DNA of 5,286 bases. It comes from Candidatus Caldarchaeum sp. GTDB taxonomy: Archaea > Thermoproteota > Nitrososphaeria_A > Caldarchaeales > Caldarchaeaceae. The stretch is from NCBI GenBank assembly GCA_025054795.1, contig JANWZU010000189.1, positions 1 to 5,286 on the forward strand, read 5' to 3'. Position 1 is the first letter of the stretch. The number at the start of each line of letters is the position of its first letter. Position numbers and translations under genes: made by a program. Shown one piece after another: positions 1 through 5,126 of this stretch. Under the pieces are notes generated by a model that worked only from the letters and a program-made list of their open reading frames with translations, made no database searches and had not been told where the DNA came from.

Positions 1-318
1 AAGTTTCCAGAAGTCAGCAGAAGAAGCCTAGCAGCCCACCGCAGACATCTCCAACCCGCTGAGAAGCCGGCGGAAAACACCGTCGAGGAGCTTGAAGACC
101 TTCTGACGAAGCTGAAAAACCTCTACGACCAGCTGGAGACGTTGACGACGCAGCTGGAGGAGATGCCTACACGTGAGTTCCTCGCATCAGTCAACACACG
201 GCTGGACATCATCGCCCGCATGAAAGACATCCTAATCACGCTCGAGAAGCTCAGACCCTCATCCGAAAGCCAAGACCTTTCAACCCTCCTCCAGCAACTA
301 GTCGAAGAAAAAACCTAG
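1..318 (+). CDS. C-terminal part of a coiled-coil protein of unknown function
   Basis: Frame 1 is open from the first base of the window to a TAG at 316-318, giving the last 105 residues of a protein that starts upstream. The first 25 or so residues are rich in Arg, Pro and Ala and look like a linker. Residues about 27-100 are strongly helical, with a leucine heptad pattern (EELEDLLTKLKNLYDQLETL, later RLDIIARMKDIL and LSTLLQQLVEE), which suggests a coiled coil or helical hairpin used for oligomerisation. There are no cysteines, no membrane segment and no catalytic motif. Codon choice matches the other genes here, which supports it as real coding sequence. I do not recognise the family, and the N-terminal domain that would define it lies outside the window. 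Its stop overlaps the stop of the convergent ABC/GNAT gene. Confidence 0.72.
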   Translation, partial: KFPEVSRRSLAAHRRHLQPAEKPAENTVEELEDLLTKLKNLYDQLETLTTQLEEMPTREFLASVNTRLDIIARMKDILITLEKLRPSSESQDLSTLLQQLVEEKT

Positions 319-1766
319 CCAGCGCGTAAGGCTTTCTTCACGACCTTTTCGAACTTTGGGTCGGGGTTTATCCACACGCCGTAGACCTTGGGCGACGCAG
401 AAGACTTGACCACCTTCAACAGCTTAGCCAAGCGTTGCATGCTGAGCTGTGTTTCATCCTGCCTTCCCTCTGCGAAGAAGCCGATGTTCTCGACGAGCCA
501 CCTCCTCAGCTTTCCCATCATCTTTCTTCTTGCGATGAACTCGAGAACCTCGGCCACGCTCCGTCTCGAAAGGCTCACGCCGAATATACTGCTGAACTCT
601 CTCAGCTTGGCCTTCTTGCTCTCAGCCACGTCGACCACACAGCTCCGCATCAACCCCTTCGTGAACGGAATCAGCCTCTCCATGCTGCTCAGAATCTCGA
701 CGAAAGCAACGTCCAGCTTGGGCATAGACTCGGCCAGAAGCATACGGGCCACGCCGACACCTCTGAAGCTAGGATGAACCACTACACGCTGAACACGCAG
801 AACGTTTCCAAACCTCTCGCTCAGATACCAATCTGTGTTGAAGAGACGGCTGAACCCCGCCGGCTTCAGGAAAGGAGTGGAGTAGACAACCACGCCGACG
901 ACACGCTCGCCCAGACGTGCTCTGAAAACACGTGCAACACCGCCCAGTCGATGGCTGCGGTAGTGGAGGAAAGACAGCAGCTTCCAGTCCTCGACACCAC
1001 CCTCCTCGACGGCTAATCTACTCAACAGGCTGCAAGGCTTCTCACGAAACTCATGCCTAGAGAGCTTGAGGCCGGGGCCGAAGTGCTTGACGATGAACAG
1101 GCTTGGGCTGAGGTCTTCGAAGAGGTCGTCGACGGCGGTCGCAGCAACGAGCGTGATTTTTCTCCTGCGGGCGAGGCGTTGAACCGTGTAGGCCGTGGCC
1201 TTCGCTGTCTCCCTGTCGAGCGAGGAGCAGAATTCGTCGAGCACAACAGTCTTCGCACCGGAGTCGAGGGCCTTGGCGAAGACGAACCGCATCCTCTGTC
1301 CGTCGCTCAACTCCTCGAAACATCTGAACCATGTGAAGACGTCGGAGAGGCCTGCGGATGAAAGAGTCTCAACGGCTTGACGGACATCCCGGCCCACCAG
1401 CTCGACTAAGGGCCTTCGGCGGCTGATTCTGCTGAGAAGGTTCCACGAACACACTACCGGCGAGAACTCCGGATGCTTCTCCATCTCGGCTGCCAGATGC
1501 CGTAGCAGAAGCGACTTGCCTCCTCCGCTCTCCCCTGTCACGTAGACGACGTCGCCGGGCTCAACCTCGATGGCTGCATCACGGTAGACAGGCAGCCTAA
1601 CGTCATCCACATCAACACCCATCAGCTCGGCGACCTCCCCGACTCTCCTAGACCTTCTTACAACGCCTTCAAACACCTTCGTCAAGCCTGTTTTTAACCC
1701 AGCTAGCCCAAGCCCCGCAGCAACCCGCTCCTCGCCGTAGAAGACGGGAACACGGAAAACAGCCAC
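315..1766 (-). CDS. ABC-type ATPase fused to a GNAT acetyltransferase-like domain (COG2401 type)
   Basis: The product is a 483-residue soluble protein with two domains. The ABC ATPase half has Walker A GESGGGKS at 78-85, signature LSDGQ at 153-157, Walker B TVVLDE at 173-178 and D-loop SSLD at 181-184. Only about 68 residues separate Walker A from the signature, so the helical subdomain is short, and there are no membrane segments or an adjacent permease. This points to a non-transport ABC ATPase. The switch-loop histidine expected at about 211 is Ala (sequence AATAVDD). The second half, about 260-375, resembles GNAT: strands at 278-298, then motif A with VVVHPSFRGVGVARMLL, where R335-G336-x-G338-x-A340 fits the acyl-CoA pyrophosphate loop. 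A basic helical tail runs from 400 to 483. The architecture fits the archaeal family described as an ABC ATPase fused to a predicted acetyltransferase; the substrate is unknown to me. The start is GTG at 1766, with no clear Shine-Dalgarno sequence but a TATA-like box about 25 bp upstream. It may also be read through from the RHH gene 27 bp upstream. Confidence 0.9.
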   Translation of the reverse strand: MAVFRVPVFYGEERVAAGLGLAGLKTGLTKVFEGVVRRSRRVGEVAELMGVDVDDVRLPVYRDAAIEVEPGDVVYVTGESGGGKSLLLRHLAAEMEKHPEFSPVVCSWNLLSRISRRRPLVELVGRDVRQAVETLSSAGLSDVFTWFRCFEELSDGQRMRFVFAKALDSGAKTVVLDEFCSSLDRETAKATAYTVQRLARRRKITLVAATAVDDLFEDLSPSLFIVKHFGPGLKLSRHEFREKPCSLLSRLAVEEGGVEDWKLLSFLHYRSHRLGGVARVFRARLGERVVGVVVYSTPFLKPAGFSRLFNTDWYLSERFGNVLRVQRVVVHPSFRGVGVARMLLAESMPKLDVAFVEILSSMERLIPFTKGLMRSCVVDVAESKKAKLREFSSIFGVSLSRRSVAEVLEFIARRKMMGKLRRWLVENIGFFAEGRQDETQLSMQRLAKLLKVVKSSASPKVYGVWINPDPKFEKVVKKALRAG

Positions 1767-1785
1767 ACAACCGCCGTCGGCGACA

Positions 1786-1793
1786 CTGTTAAA
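1786..1793 (-). promoter_or_regulatory. TATA-like box for the ABC/GNAT gene
   Basis: Read on the minus strand the sequence is TTTAACAG, preceded by AATGA. The box centre is about 25 bp upstream of the GTG at 1766, the spacing expected for an archaeal promoter driving a leaderless mRNA. The absence of a good Shine-Dalgarno sequence before that GTG agrees. The box abuts the stop codon of the upstream RHH gene, so the ABC/GNAT gene could have its own start of transcription as well as read-through. Confidence 0.45.
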
Positions 1794-2279
1794 TCATTCA
1801 GTCGAGAACGGGTAGACGACGTCGTCTAACATCACAACCATCCCGCCGCTCAGGCCACGTGGCTTCGGAAGCTTCACCCCCTCGGCCTCAAGCCTCTCAC
1901 GGACAACGTCAAGCGACAGAGCGTAGCAGACGTGGACGCAGTCTTCGAGGTGGCAGTAGCCGCAGTAGATGCGTGAACGCTCCAGCCAAACCTCGGCAGT
2001 TGCTTCCAGCAGGTTGTCTCTGACGAGCACGTGGGTCTCGTAGACGTTGACGTGCTCCAGCCGAGGCCTAGCCCTTGTCTTTATGACGCCCTGCTCCTCC
2101 AGAAAACCCACCAGCAGGCTCACGACGACGTCGGCCCTGCTCCGGAACCCACGCAGCTCAGCCTCCTCCTCCATCAGGTAGGAGTCGAGGGCCCTCGCAA
2201 GAGACAGGGGTATCTTGACCGTGCAGTAGCCCGTCGATGTCTTGGCTGATGAACCACCTGTGCCTCCTCCGTGAGTCAT
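1794..2279 (-). CDS. RHH DNA-binding protein with a C-terminal Cys/His cluster
   Basis: The product has 161 residues. I chose the ATG at 2279 because AGGTGA lies 7 nt upstream; the longer open frame (to about 2426) would run across the divergent promoter and has a low-quality N-terminus. After a Gly/Ser-rich start, residues 18-63 form a ribbon-helix-helix: strand CTVKIP, helix SLARALDSYLMEEEAEL, turn GFRSRADV and helix VVVSLLVGFLEEQG. Such domains dimerise and bind operator DNA with the strand pair. Residues 104-120 contain C106-x2-C109-H110-x3-C114-x-H116-x-C118, a likely zinc site followed by a helix (LSLDVVRERLEAEGV). This arrangement resembles archaeal CopG-like proteins with a small zinc knuckle, though I recall that family only in general terms. 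It is probably a regulator that controls its own transcript through the palindrome covering its start codon, and it is probably co-transcribed with the ABC/GNAT gene. Confidence 0.82.
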   Translation of the reverse strand: MTHGGGTGGSSAKTSTGYCTVKIPLSLARALDSYLMEEEAELRGFRSRADVVVSLLVGFLEEQGVIKTRARPRLEHVNVYETHVLVRDNLLEATAEVWLERSRIYCGYCHLEDCVHVCYALSLDVVRERLEAEGVKLPKPRGLSGGMVVMLDDVVYPFSTE

Positions 2280-2290
2280 GGATGACTCAC
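2271..2290. promoter_or_regulatory. 20-bp palindrome, probable RHH operator
   Basis: The 9-bp arms GTGAGTCAT and ATGACTCAC are perfect inverted copies separated by GG. The palindrome spans the start codon (2277-2279) and part of the Shine-Dalgarno sequence of the minus-strand RHH gene, and lies close to its likely transcription start. A dyad placed there is well suited to self-repression by a dimeric RHH protein. A ParB-type centromere-like site is an alternative, though it does not match the canonical bacterial parS sequence. Confidence 0.65.
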
Positions 2291-2292
2291 CT
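2287..2292 (-). promoter_or_regulatory. Shine-Dalgarno sequence for the minus-strand RHH gene
   Basis: AGGTGA on the minus strand, 7 nt before the ATG at 2279. It decides that start over the much longer open frame. It overlaps the outer part of the palindrome, so a bound protein or an RNA hairpin there would also hide the ribosome site. Confidence 0.6.
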
Positions 2293-2299
2293 TTCTTCA

Positions 2300-2333
2300 C
2301 CGCTTTTAACCCCCCCATCCAACCGCATTTAAC
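2300..2333. promoter_or_regulatory. Divergent promoter region with a repeated CCGC(T/A)TTTAAC element
   Basis: Two 11-bp copies, CCGCTTTTAAC at 2300-2310 and CCGCATTTAAC at 2323-2333, differ at one base and start 23 bp apart. Each contains the TTTAAC core also seen before leuC and before the ABC/GNAT gene, so each may be a TATA box. The copy at 2323-2333 would put a plus-strand transcript start near 2355, just before the Shine-Dalgarno sequence of the small RHH gene. On the minus strand the copies read GTTAAA and could serve the divergent gene. A run of seven C lies between them at 2310-2316. They may instead be tandem protein-binding sites. Confidence 0.5.
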
Positions 2334-2345
2334 ACCATGAAACAT

Positions 2346-2355
2346 GCATATATGC
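2346..2355. promoter_or_regulatory. 10-bp palindrome GCATATATGC before the small RHH gene
   Basis: A perfect 10-bp palindrome that ends 17 bp before the GTG at 2373. Its AT-rich centre could itself act as a TATA box, giving a leaderless transcript beginning near 2373, or it could be an operator for one of the two RHH proteins. A 10-bp palindrome can occur by chance, so the support is its position only. Confidence 0.3.
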
Positions 2356-2357
2356 GT

Positions 2358-2366
2358 GGGAGGTGG
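2358..2366 (+). promoter_or_regulatory. Strong Shine-Dalgarno sequence that decides the start of the small RHH gene
   Basis: GGGAGGTGG matches the anti-Shine-Dalgarno sequence well and is 6 nt before the GTG at 2373. The in-frame ATGs at 2337 and 2352 have no such site; the one at 2337 is only 3 bp from a TATA-like box. Confidence 0.6.
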
Positions 2367-2372
2367 CTGAAA

Positions 2373-2579
2373 GTGCAGGCTCAGACGCCTCGAAAGTCCA
2401 GCAGCCGCACAGACGAGACGCCGCACAAAGGCAGAAAACTCCGAAGAATCCAGATACGCATAACAGCCGAGATGTACAGCTGGCTCGCCGAGAAAGCGTT
2501 GGCGAACAACTCCTCAATCGCCTACGTCGTGAGAAAGATGATAAGGGATGTTATGAGGAGGGAGGCTGCCAGTGCCTAA
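2373..2579 (+). CDS. Small ribbon-helix-helix protein, first gene of the parB operon
   Basis: The product has 68 residues from the GTG at 2373; an ATG at 2337 would give 80 residues but has no ribosome site. Residues 1-24 are a polar, basic, probably disordered tail. Residues 25-64 fit an RHH domain: strand RIQIRI, helix TAEMYSWLAEKALAN, a turn at NSS, then helix IAYVVRKMIRDVMRR. Proteins of this class (CopG/Arc-like) bind DNA as dimers and act as repressors or, in plasmids, as centromere-binding or copy-control factors. The gene leads a three-gene transcript ending in a ParB-like protein and overlaps the next gene by 8 bp, so translation is probably coupled. Its last codons double as the ribosome site of the next gene. 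It most likely regulates this operon or works with the ParB-like protein on DNA. The fold is inferred from the pattern, not from a named homologue. Confidence 0.75.
   Translation: MQAQTPRKSSSRTDETPHKGRKLRRIQIRITAEMYSWLAEKALANNSSIAYVVRKMIRDVMRREAASA
2561..2565 (+). promoter_or_regulatory. Shine-Dalgarno sequence inside the RHH gene for the 94-residue protein
   Basis: GGAGG, 6 nt before the GTG at 2572. It supports that start over the ATG at 2581, which would be 15 nt away. It lies in a GAGGAGGGAGGCTGCC stretch that resembles the stretch before the ParB-like gene. Confidence 0.5.
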
Positions 2580-2856
2580 GATGTTCTCGAAGCAGAGCGC
2601 TGTAAAAACAATACTGCGGCTGGGCGACGCCCTCGCATCTGTGGCTGAGAGGAAGAACCTCGACAGCATGACAGTCGGAGTCGGAGAGCTGAGGAAGCTG
2701 CTCAACGCAGGAGGCGGAAGAGGCAAGTCCGTGCTCAGCCTAGCTCTTCAACGGTTCACAGCCGCCCAGACCTTCCGAACCTCGTCATGGGTCATCGAAG
2801 TCGTCGACGTCAAGAAGCCCATACTCGTGTTCAGGAGGAGGGCTGCAGATGGCTGA
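2572..2856 (+). CDS. Hypothetical 94-residue protein, possible winged-helix fold
   Basis: I do not recognise this family. The start is GTG at 2572, overlapping the RHH gene by 8 bp, and the stop overlaps the ParB-like gene by 8 bp. Residues 7-27 form an amphipathic helix (KQSAVKTILRLGDALASVAE), followed by TVGVGELRKLLNAGG, a second helix at about 51-66 (GKSVLSLALQRFTAAQ), and two strands, SSWVIEVVDV and KPILVFRRR, that could be a beta hairpin. Helix-helix-hairpin of this length fits a winged-helix DNA-binding domain, which would suit its place between an RHH protein and a ParB-like protein. That is inference. AGGGRGKS at 46-53 matches the loose P-loop pattern, but there is no room for an NTPase fold. 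Both neighbours are overlapped, so the three products are probably made together in fixed proportion. Confidence 0.7.
   Translation: MPKMFSKQSAVKTILRLGDALASVAERKNLDSMTVGVGELRKLLNAGGGRGKSVLSLALQRFTAAQTFRTSSWVIEVVDVKKPILVFRRRAADG
2836..2841 (+). promoter_or_regulatory. Shine-Dalgarno sequence for the ParB-like gene
   Basis: AGGAGG, 7 nt before the ATG at 2849, within a longer AGGAGGAGGG run at 2833-2842. It lies inside the coding end of the previous gene, where it encodes the Arg-rich residues FRRRAADG. Confidence 0.5.
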
Positions 2857-3652
2857 AGTCGTAATGCTCGAAGTCAGCAAGCTGAGACGCAGCAGCTACA
2901 ACCCACGGATGGTTCAAGACCCTGAAAGAACCAAAATACTTCTGGAGAGCGTCAGGAAGCATGGCGTCAAACAGCCTCTGCTAACCTACCCGTCGTCAGA
3001 CGGGTTTTACGAAGTCCTCGACGGAGGCCGGCGGCTGTCAGCGGCCTTGGAGGCCGGGCTGGACAAGGTTCCATGCGTGGTCGTCGAGCCGGAAGACGTG
3101 CCACGCAAATCCCTCACGATTCATCTCAGCCAAGAAGACCTGACGCCTGAGGAGGTTGTCGTCTTCGTCGAGAGGCTTGTGGAGGAGGAGGTTTTCCGAA
3201 GCGTCGAGGAGGTCTGCAGATATCTCGGAGTCTCACGGTCTTGGTTCTACGAGTTGAAGAAAGCCTCTAAGCTCAAGCCTGTGAAAGGGGAGTTGCCGGC
3301 CACGGTTCTGGCCCTTGTTGAGAGAAGCGGTTTGGACGACGAAGGCAAGAGGGAGGTGCTGGATGTTCTGAGCCGTCAGCCTGTTCCACGCAGCGTGTTG
3401 AAGGAGGCTTTGAAGGAGGCTGCTGAGAAACCCGAGGCCAAGCCGTCTGAAATCATCGAGCGCCACGTTTCGTCGGCGCCCAAGAGGATTGAGGAAAACA
3501 TCCTCACGGCCACGGGCCTCTACACCTACATGCTCAGGCTGACTTCCAGCACAGTCGAGTTCACAGCCCGGAAAGGCCTCGAAACACTCTGGACGGCCAC
3601 GATACCGTTGAAAGACCTCCACACAGTCAAACGTCTCTGGCAGCAGGCTTAG
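2849..3652 (+). CDS. ParB-like DNA-binding protein (ParB/Srx N-terminal domain plus HTH)
   Basis: The product has 267 residues from the ATG at 2849. Residues about 5-80 form a ParB/sulfiredoxin-type domain: the YNPR motif at 17-20, then EVLDGGRRLSAALEAGL at 55-71, where the GGRR at 59-62 corresponds to the nucleotide-contacting G-[EG]-R-R box of ParB proteins. HLSQEDLTPEE at 92-102 takes the place of the ENxQR-x-L-x-P-x-E segment, although the Asn is His. A helix-turn-helix lies at about 118-138 (SVEEVCRYLGVSRSWFYELKK). Residues 150-212 are helical, and 213-267 form a separate C-terminal unit that may dimerise. In bacteria and plasmids ParB binds parS and loads as a CTP-dependent clamp, usually beside a ParA ATPase. 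No ParA is visible here. It is third in a coupled operon after an RHH protein and a 94-residue protein. The role could be segregation, transcription control or an element-specific DNA function. Confidence 0.9.
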   Translation: MAEVVMLEVSKLRRSSYNPRMVQDPERTKILLESVRKHGVKQPLLTYPSSDGFYEVLDGGRRLSAALEAGLDKVPCVVVEPEDVPRKSLTIHLSQEDLTPEEVVVFVERLVEEEVFRSVEEVCRYLGVSRSWFYELKKASKLKPVKGELPATVLALVERSGLDDEGKREVLDVLSRQPVPRSVLKEALKEAAEKPEAKPSEIIERHVSSAPKRIEENILTATGLYTYMLRLTSSTVEFTARKGLETLWTATIPLKDLHTVKRLWQQA

Positions 3653-3659
3653 CTGGCGA

Positions 3660-3672
3660 ACGTTTTTAACGT
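3660..3672 (+). promoter_or_regulatory. Probable leuC promoter (TATA-like box within a small dyad)
   Basis: TTTTTAAC at 3663-3670 is centred about 32 bp upstream of the leuC ATG, predicting a transcript start near 3692 and a leader of only a few bases. No Shine-Dalgarno sequence lies between, in keeping with that. The box sits inside a small dyad, ACGTT-TTT-AACGT. It lies in the 46-bp gap after the ParB-like gene, so leuC is probably transcribed independently of that operon. Confidence 0.6.
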
Positions 3673-3698
3673 GGAGCTTACAGAGACCAGAGTGTAAA

Positions 3699-5114
3699 AT
3701 GGGTCAGACGGTCTTCGAGAAGATATGGAGCTCACACACCATAGCCGAGCGTGAGGACGGCCAGACGCTTCTTTACATCGACAGACATTTGACCCACGAG
3801 GTGACCTCGCCCCTAGCGTTCGAGGGGTTGAGGGCCGCAGGCCGCCGGGTCAGAAGGCCCGACCTGACGTTCGCAGTGATGGACCACAACGTCCCCACAG
3901 GCGAGAGAACGGAGCCTGTCAAAGACTCGATGTCAGCGGCTCAGATGCAGGCCCTCTGGAGGAACGCCAACGAGTTCAACATCATGCTGTTCGACTACTT
4001 CAGCCCCTACCAGGGAATAGTCCATGTCATAGGCCCCGAGCTCGGCCTCACCATACCTGGAATCACGCTCGTATGCGGCGACAGCCACACATCCACCCAC
4101 GGAGCGTTCGGAGCGCTTGCCTTCGGGATAGGTACGAGCGAGGGCGAGCACGTCTTCGCAACTCAGACGCTCTGGCTGAAGAAGCCTAAGCAGATGAACA
4201 TCAGGCTCACAGGCACGCTGCCCAAGAACGTGTCAGCCAAGGACGTCATCCTCTACATCATCCGCACCTTGGGGACGGGTGGATGCATAGGCCACGTCGT
4301 CGAGTTCACAGGTGAATTGGTCAGGAACATCAGCGTCGAGGAGAGGATGACCCTCACAAACATGTCCATCGAAGGCGGTGCACGCACAGCCATAGTCGAG
4401 CCCGACGAAAAAGTCTTCAACTACATCAAGGACACCCCGTTCAGCCCTAAAGGCCGTGAATGGGACGAAGCCATGCAGTACTGGAGGACTTTGAAGACAG
4501 ACCCCGGGGCAAAGTACGACACGACCCACAGCTTCGACGTCTCAGGCCTAGAGCCTCAGGTGACTTGGGGCACCAACCCCGGCATGACTGTCGGGGTTTC
4601 GGAGAACGTCCCCTCTCCGGAGGACTTTGACGACCCTGCTGAGAGGAAGTCGGTTCATAGGGCCCTCGAGTACATGGGGCTGAGGCCCGGCATGAAGGTC
4701 GGCGAGATAGCTGTGGACACGGTTTTCATCGGAAGCTGCACCAACGCCCGGCTCAGCGACCTCGTCGACGTCGCACGCCTCGTCAAGGGGAAGAAGAAAG
4801 CTCCGGGAGTGAGGGTTCTCGTCGTCCCCGGCTCCATGCTCACCAAACGCAAGGCTGAGAGGATGGGCCTTCACAGAATCTTCATGGACGCTGGGTTCGA
4901 GTGGCGGAACAGCGGATGCAGCATGTGCATAGCGATGAACGAGGACAGGCTGAAGCCCGGAGAAAGATGCCTGTCCACCAGCAACCGCAACTTTGAAAAC
5001 AGGCAGGGAGTAGGAGGAAGAACACACCTCGCCAGCCCGCTCACCGCAGCGGCCACAGCGCTGACCGGAAAAATCACAGACCCGAGACAATTCGAGCTGC
5101 AGGACCTAGCTTAA
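3699..5114 (+). CDS. leuC: 3-isopropylmalate dehydratase large subunit, bacterial-type LeuC
   Basis: LeuC with LeuD isomerises 2-isopropylmalate to 3-isopropylmalate, the second step of leucine synthesis, in the cytosol, using a [4Fe-4S] cluster. The 471-residue product aligns from end to end with what I recall of E. coli LeuC (466 residues): LLYIDRHLTHEVTSP at 24-38, MDHNVPT at 61-67, CGDSHTSTHGAFGALAFGIG at 126-145, TWGTNPG at 289-295, GSCTNAR at 345-351 and SNRNFENRQG at 428-437. The cluster ligands are Cys347, Cys407 and Cys410 (CSMC), at the same numbers as in E. coli. The molecule looks complete and active. Archaeal-type LeuC/homoaconitase proteins are usually nearer 420 residues, so this is the bacterial subtype, probably acquired by transfer at some point. 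leuD does not follow immediately: a HEPN-type gene begins 45 bp downstream. The start ATG is 7 nt or so from the predicted transcript start. Confidence 0.96.
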   Translation: MGQTVFEKIWSSHTIAEREDGQTLLYIDRHLTHEVTSPLAFEGLRAAGRRVRRPDLTFAVMDHNVPTGERTEPVKDSMSAAQMQALWRNANEFNIMLFDYFSPYQGIVHVIGPELGLTIPGITLVCGDSHTSTHGAFGALAFGIGTSEGEHVFATQTLWLKKPKQMNIRLTGTLPKNVSAKDVILYIIRTLGTGGCIGHVVEFTGELVRNISVEERMTLTNMSIEGGARTAIVEPDEKVFNYIKDTPFSPKGREWDEAMQYWRTLKTDPGAKYDTTHSFDVSGLEPQVTWGTNPGMTVGVSENVPSPEDFDDPAERKSVHRALEYMGLRPGMKVGEIAVDTVFIGSCTNARLSDLVDVARLVKGKKKAPGVRVLVVPGSMLTKRKAERMGLHRIFMDAGFEWRNSGCSMCIAMNEDRLKPGERCLSTSNRNFENRQGVGGRTHLASPLTAAATALTGKITDPRQFELQDLA

Positions 5115-5126
5115 AGCATTCCACCA

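Noticed and set aside
388..1361. Several long open frames on both strands between about 388 and 1380.
   Set aside because: They lie within the ABC/GNAT gene in other frames, and their translations are low in structure and match no family. The ABC motifs fix the true frame.
2337..2372. ATG at 2337 or 2352 as start of the small RHH protein.
   Set aside because: Neither has a ribosome site, and 2337 is only 3 bp from a TATA-like box. GTG at 2373 has GGGAGGTGG 6 nt upstream. The longer form cannot be fully excluded.
2280..2426. Extension of the minus-strand RHH gene upstream to about 2426.
   Set aside because: It would cross the divergent promoter and the start of the plus-strand RHH gene. The ATG at 2279 has a Shine-Dalgarno sequence at proper distance, and the RHH domain begins after it.
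2707..2730. P-loop match AGGGRGKS in the 94-residue protein.
   Set aside because: The protein is too small for a P-loop NTPase fold, and there is no strand before the motif and no Walker B. It is probably a Gly-rich turn before a helix.
3233..3622. Minus-strand open frame of 129 codons inside the ParB-like gene.
   Set aside because: It is a shadow of the plus-strand gene, whose ParB and HTH motifs are clear.
4548..5090. Minus-strand open frame of 180 codons inside leuC.
   Set aside because: It is a shadow; the plus strand there encodes the conserved Cys347, Cys407 and Cys410 region of LeuC.
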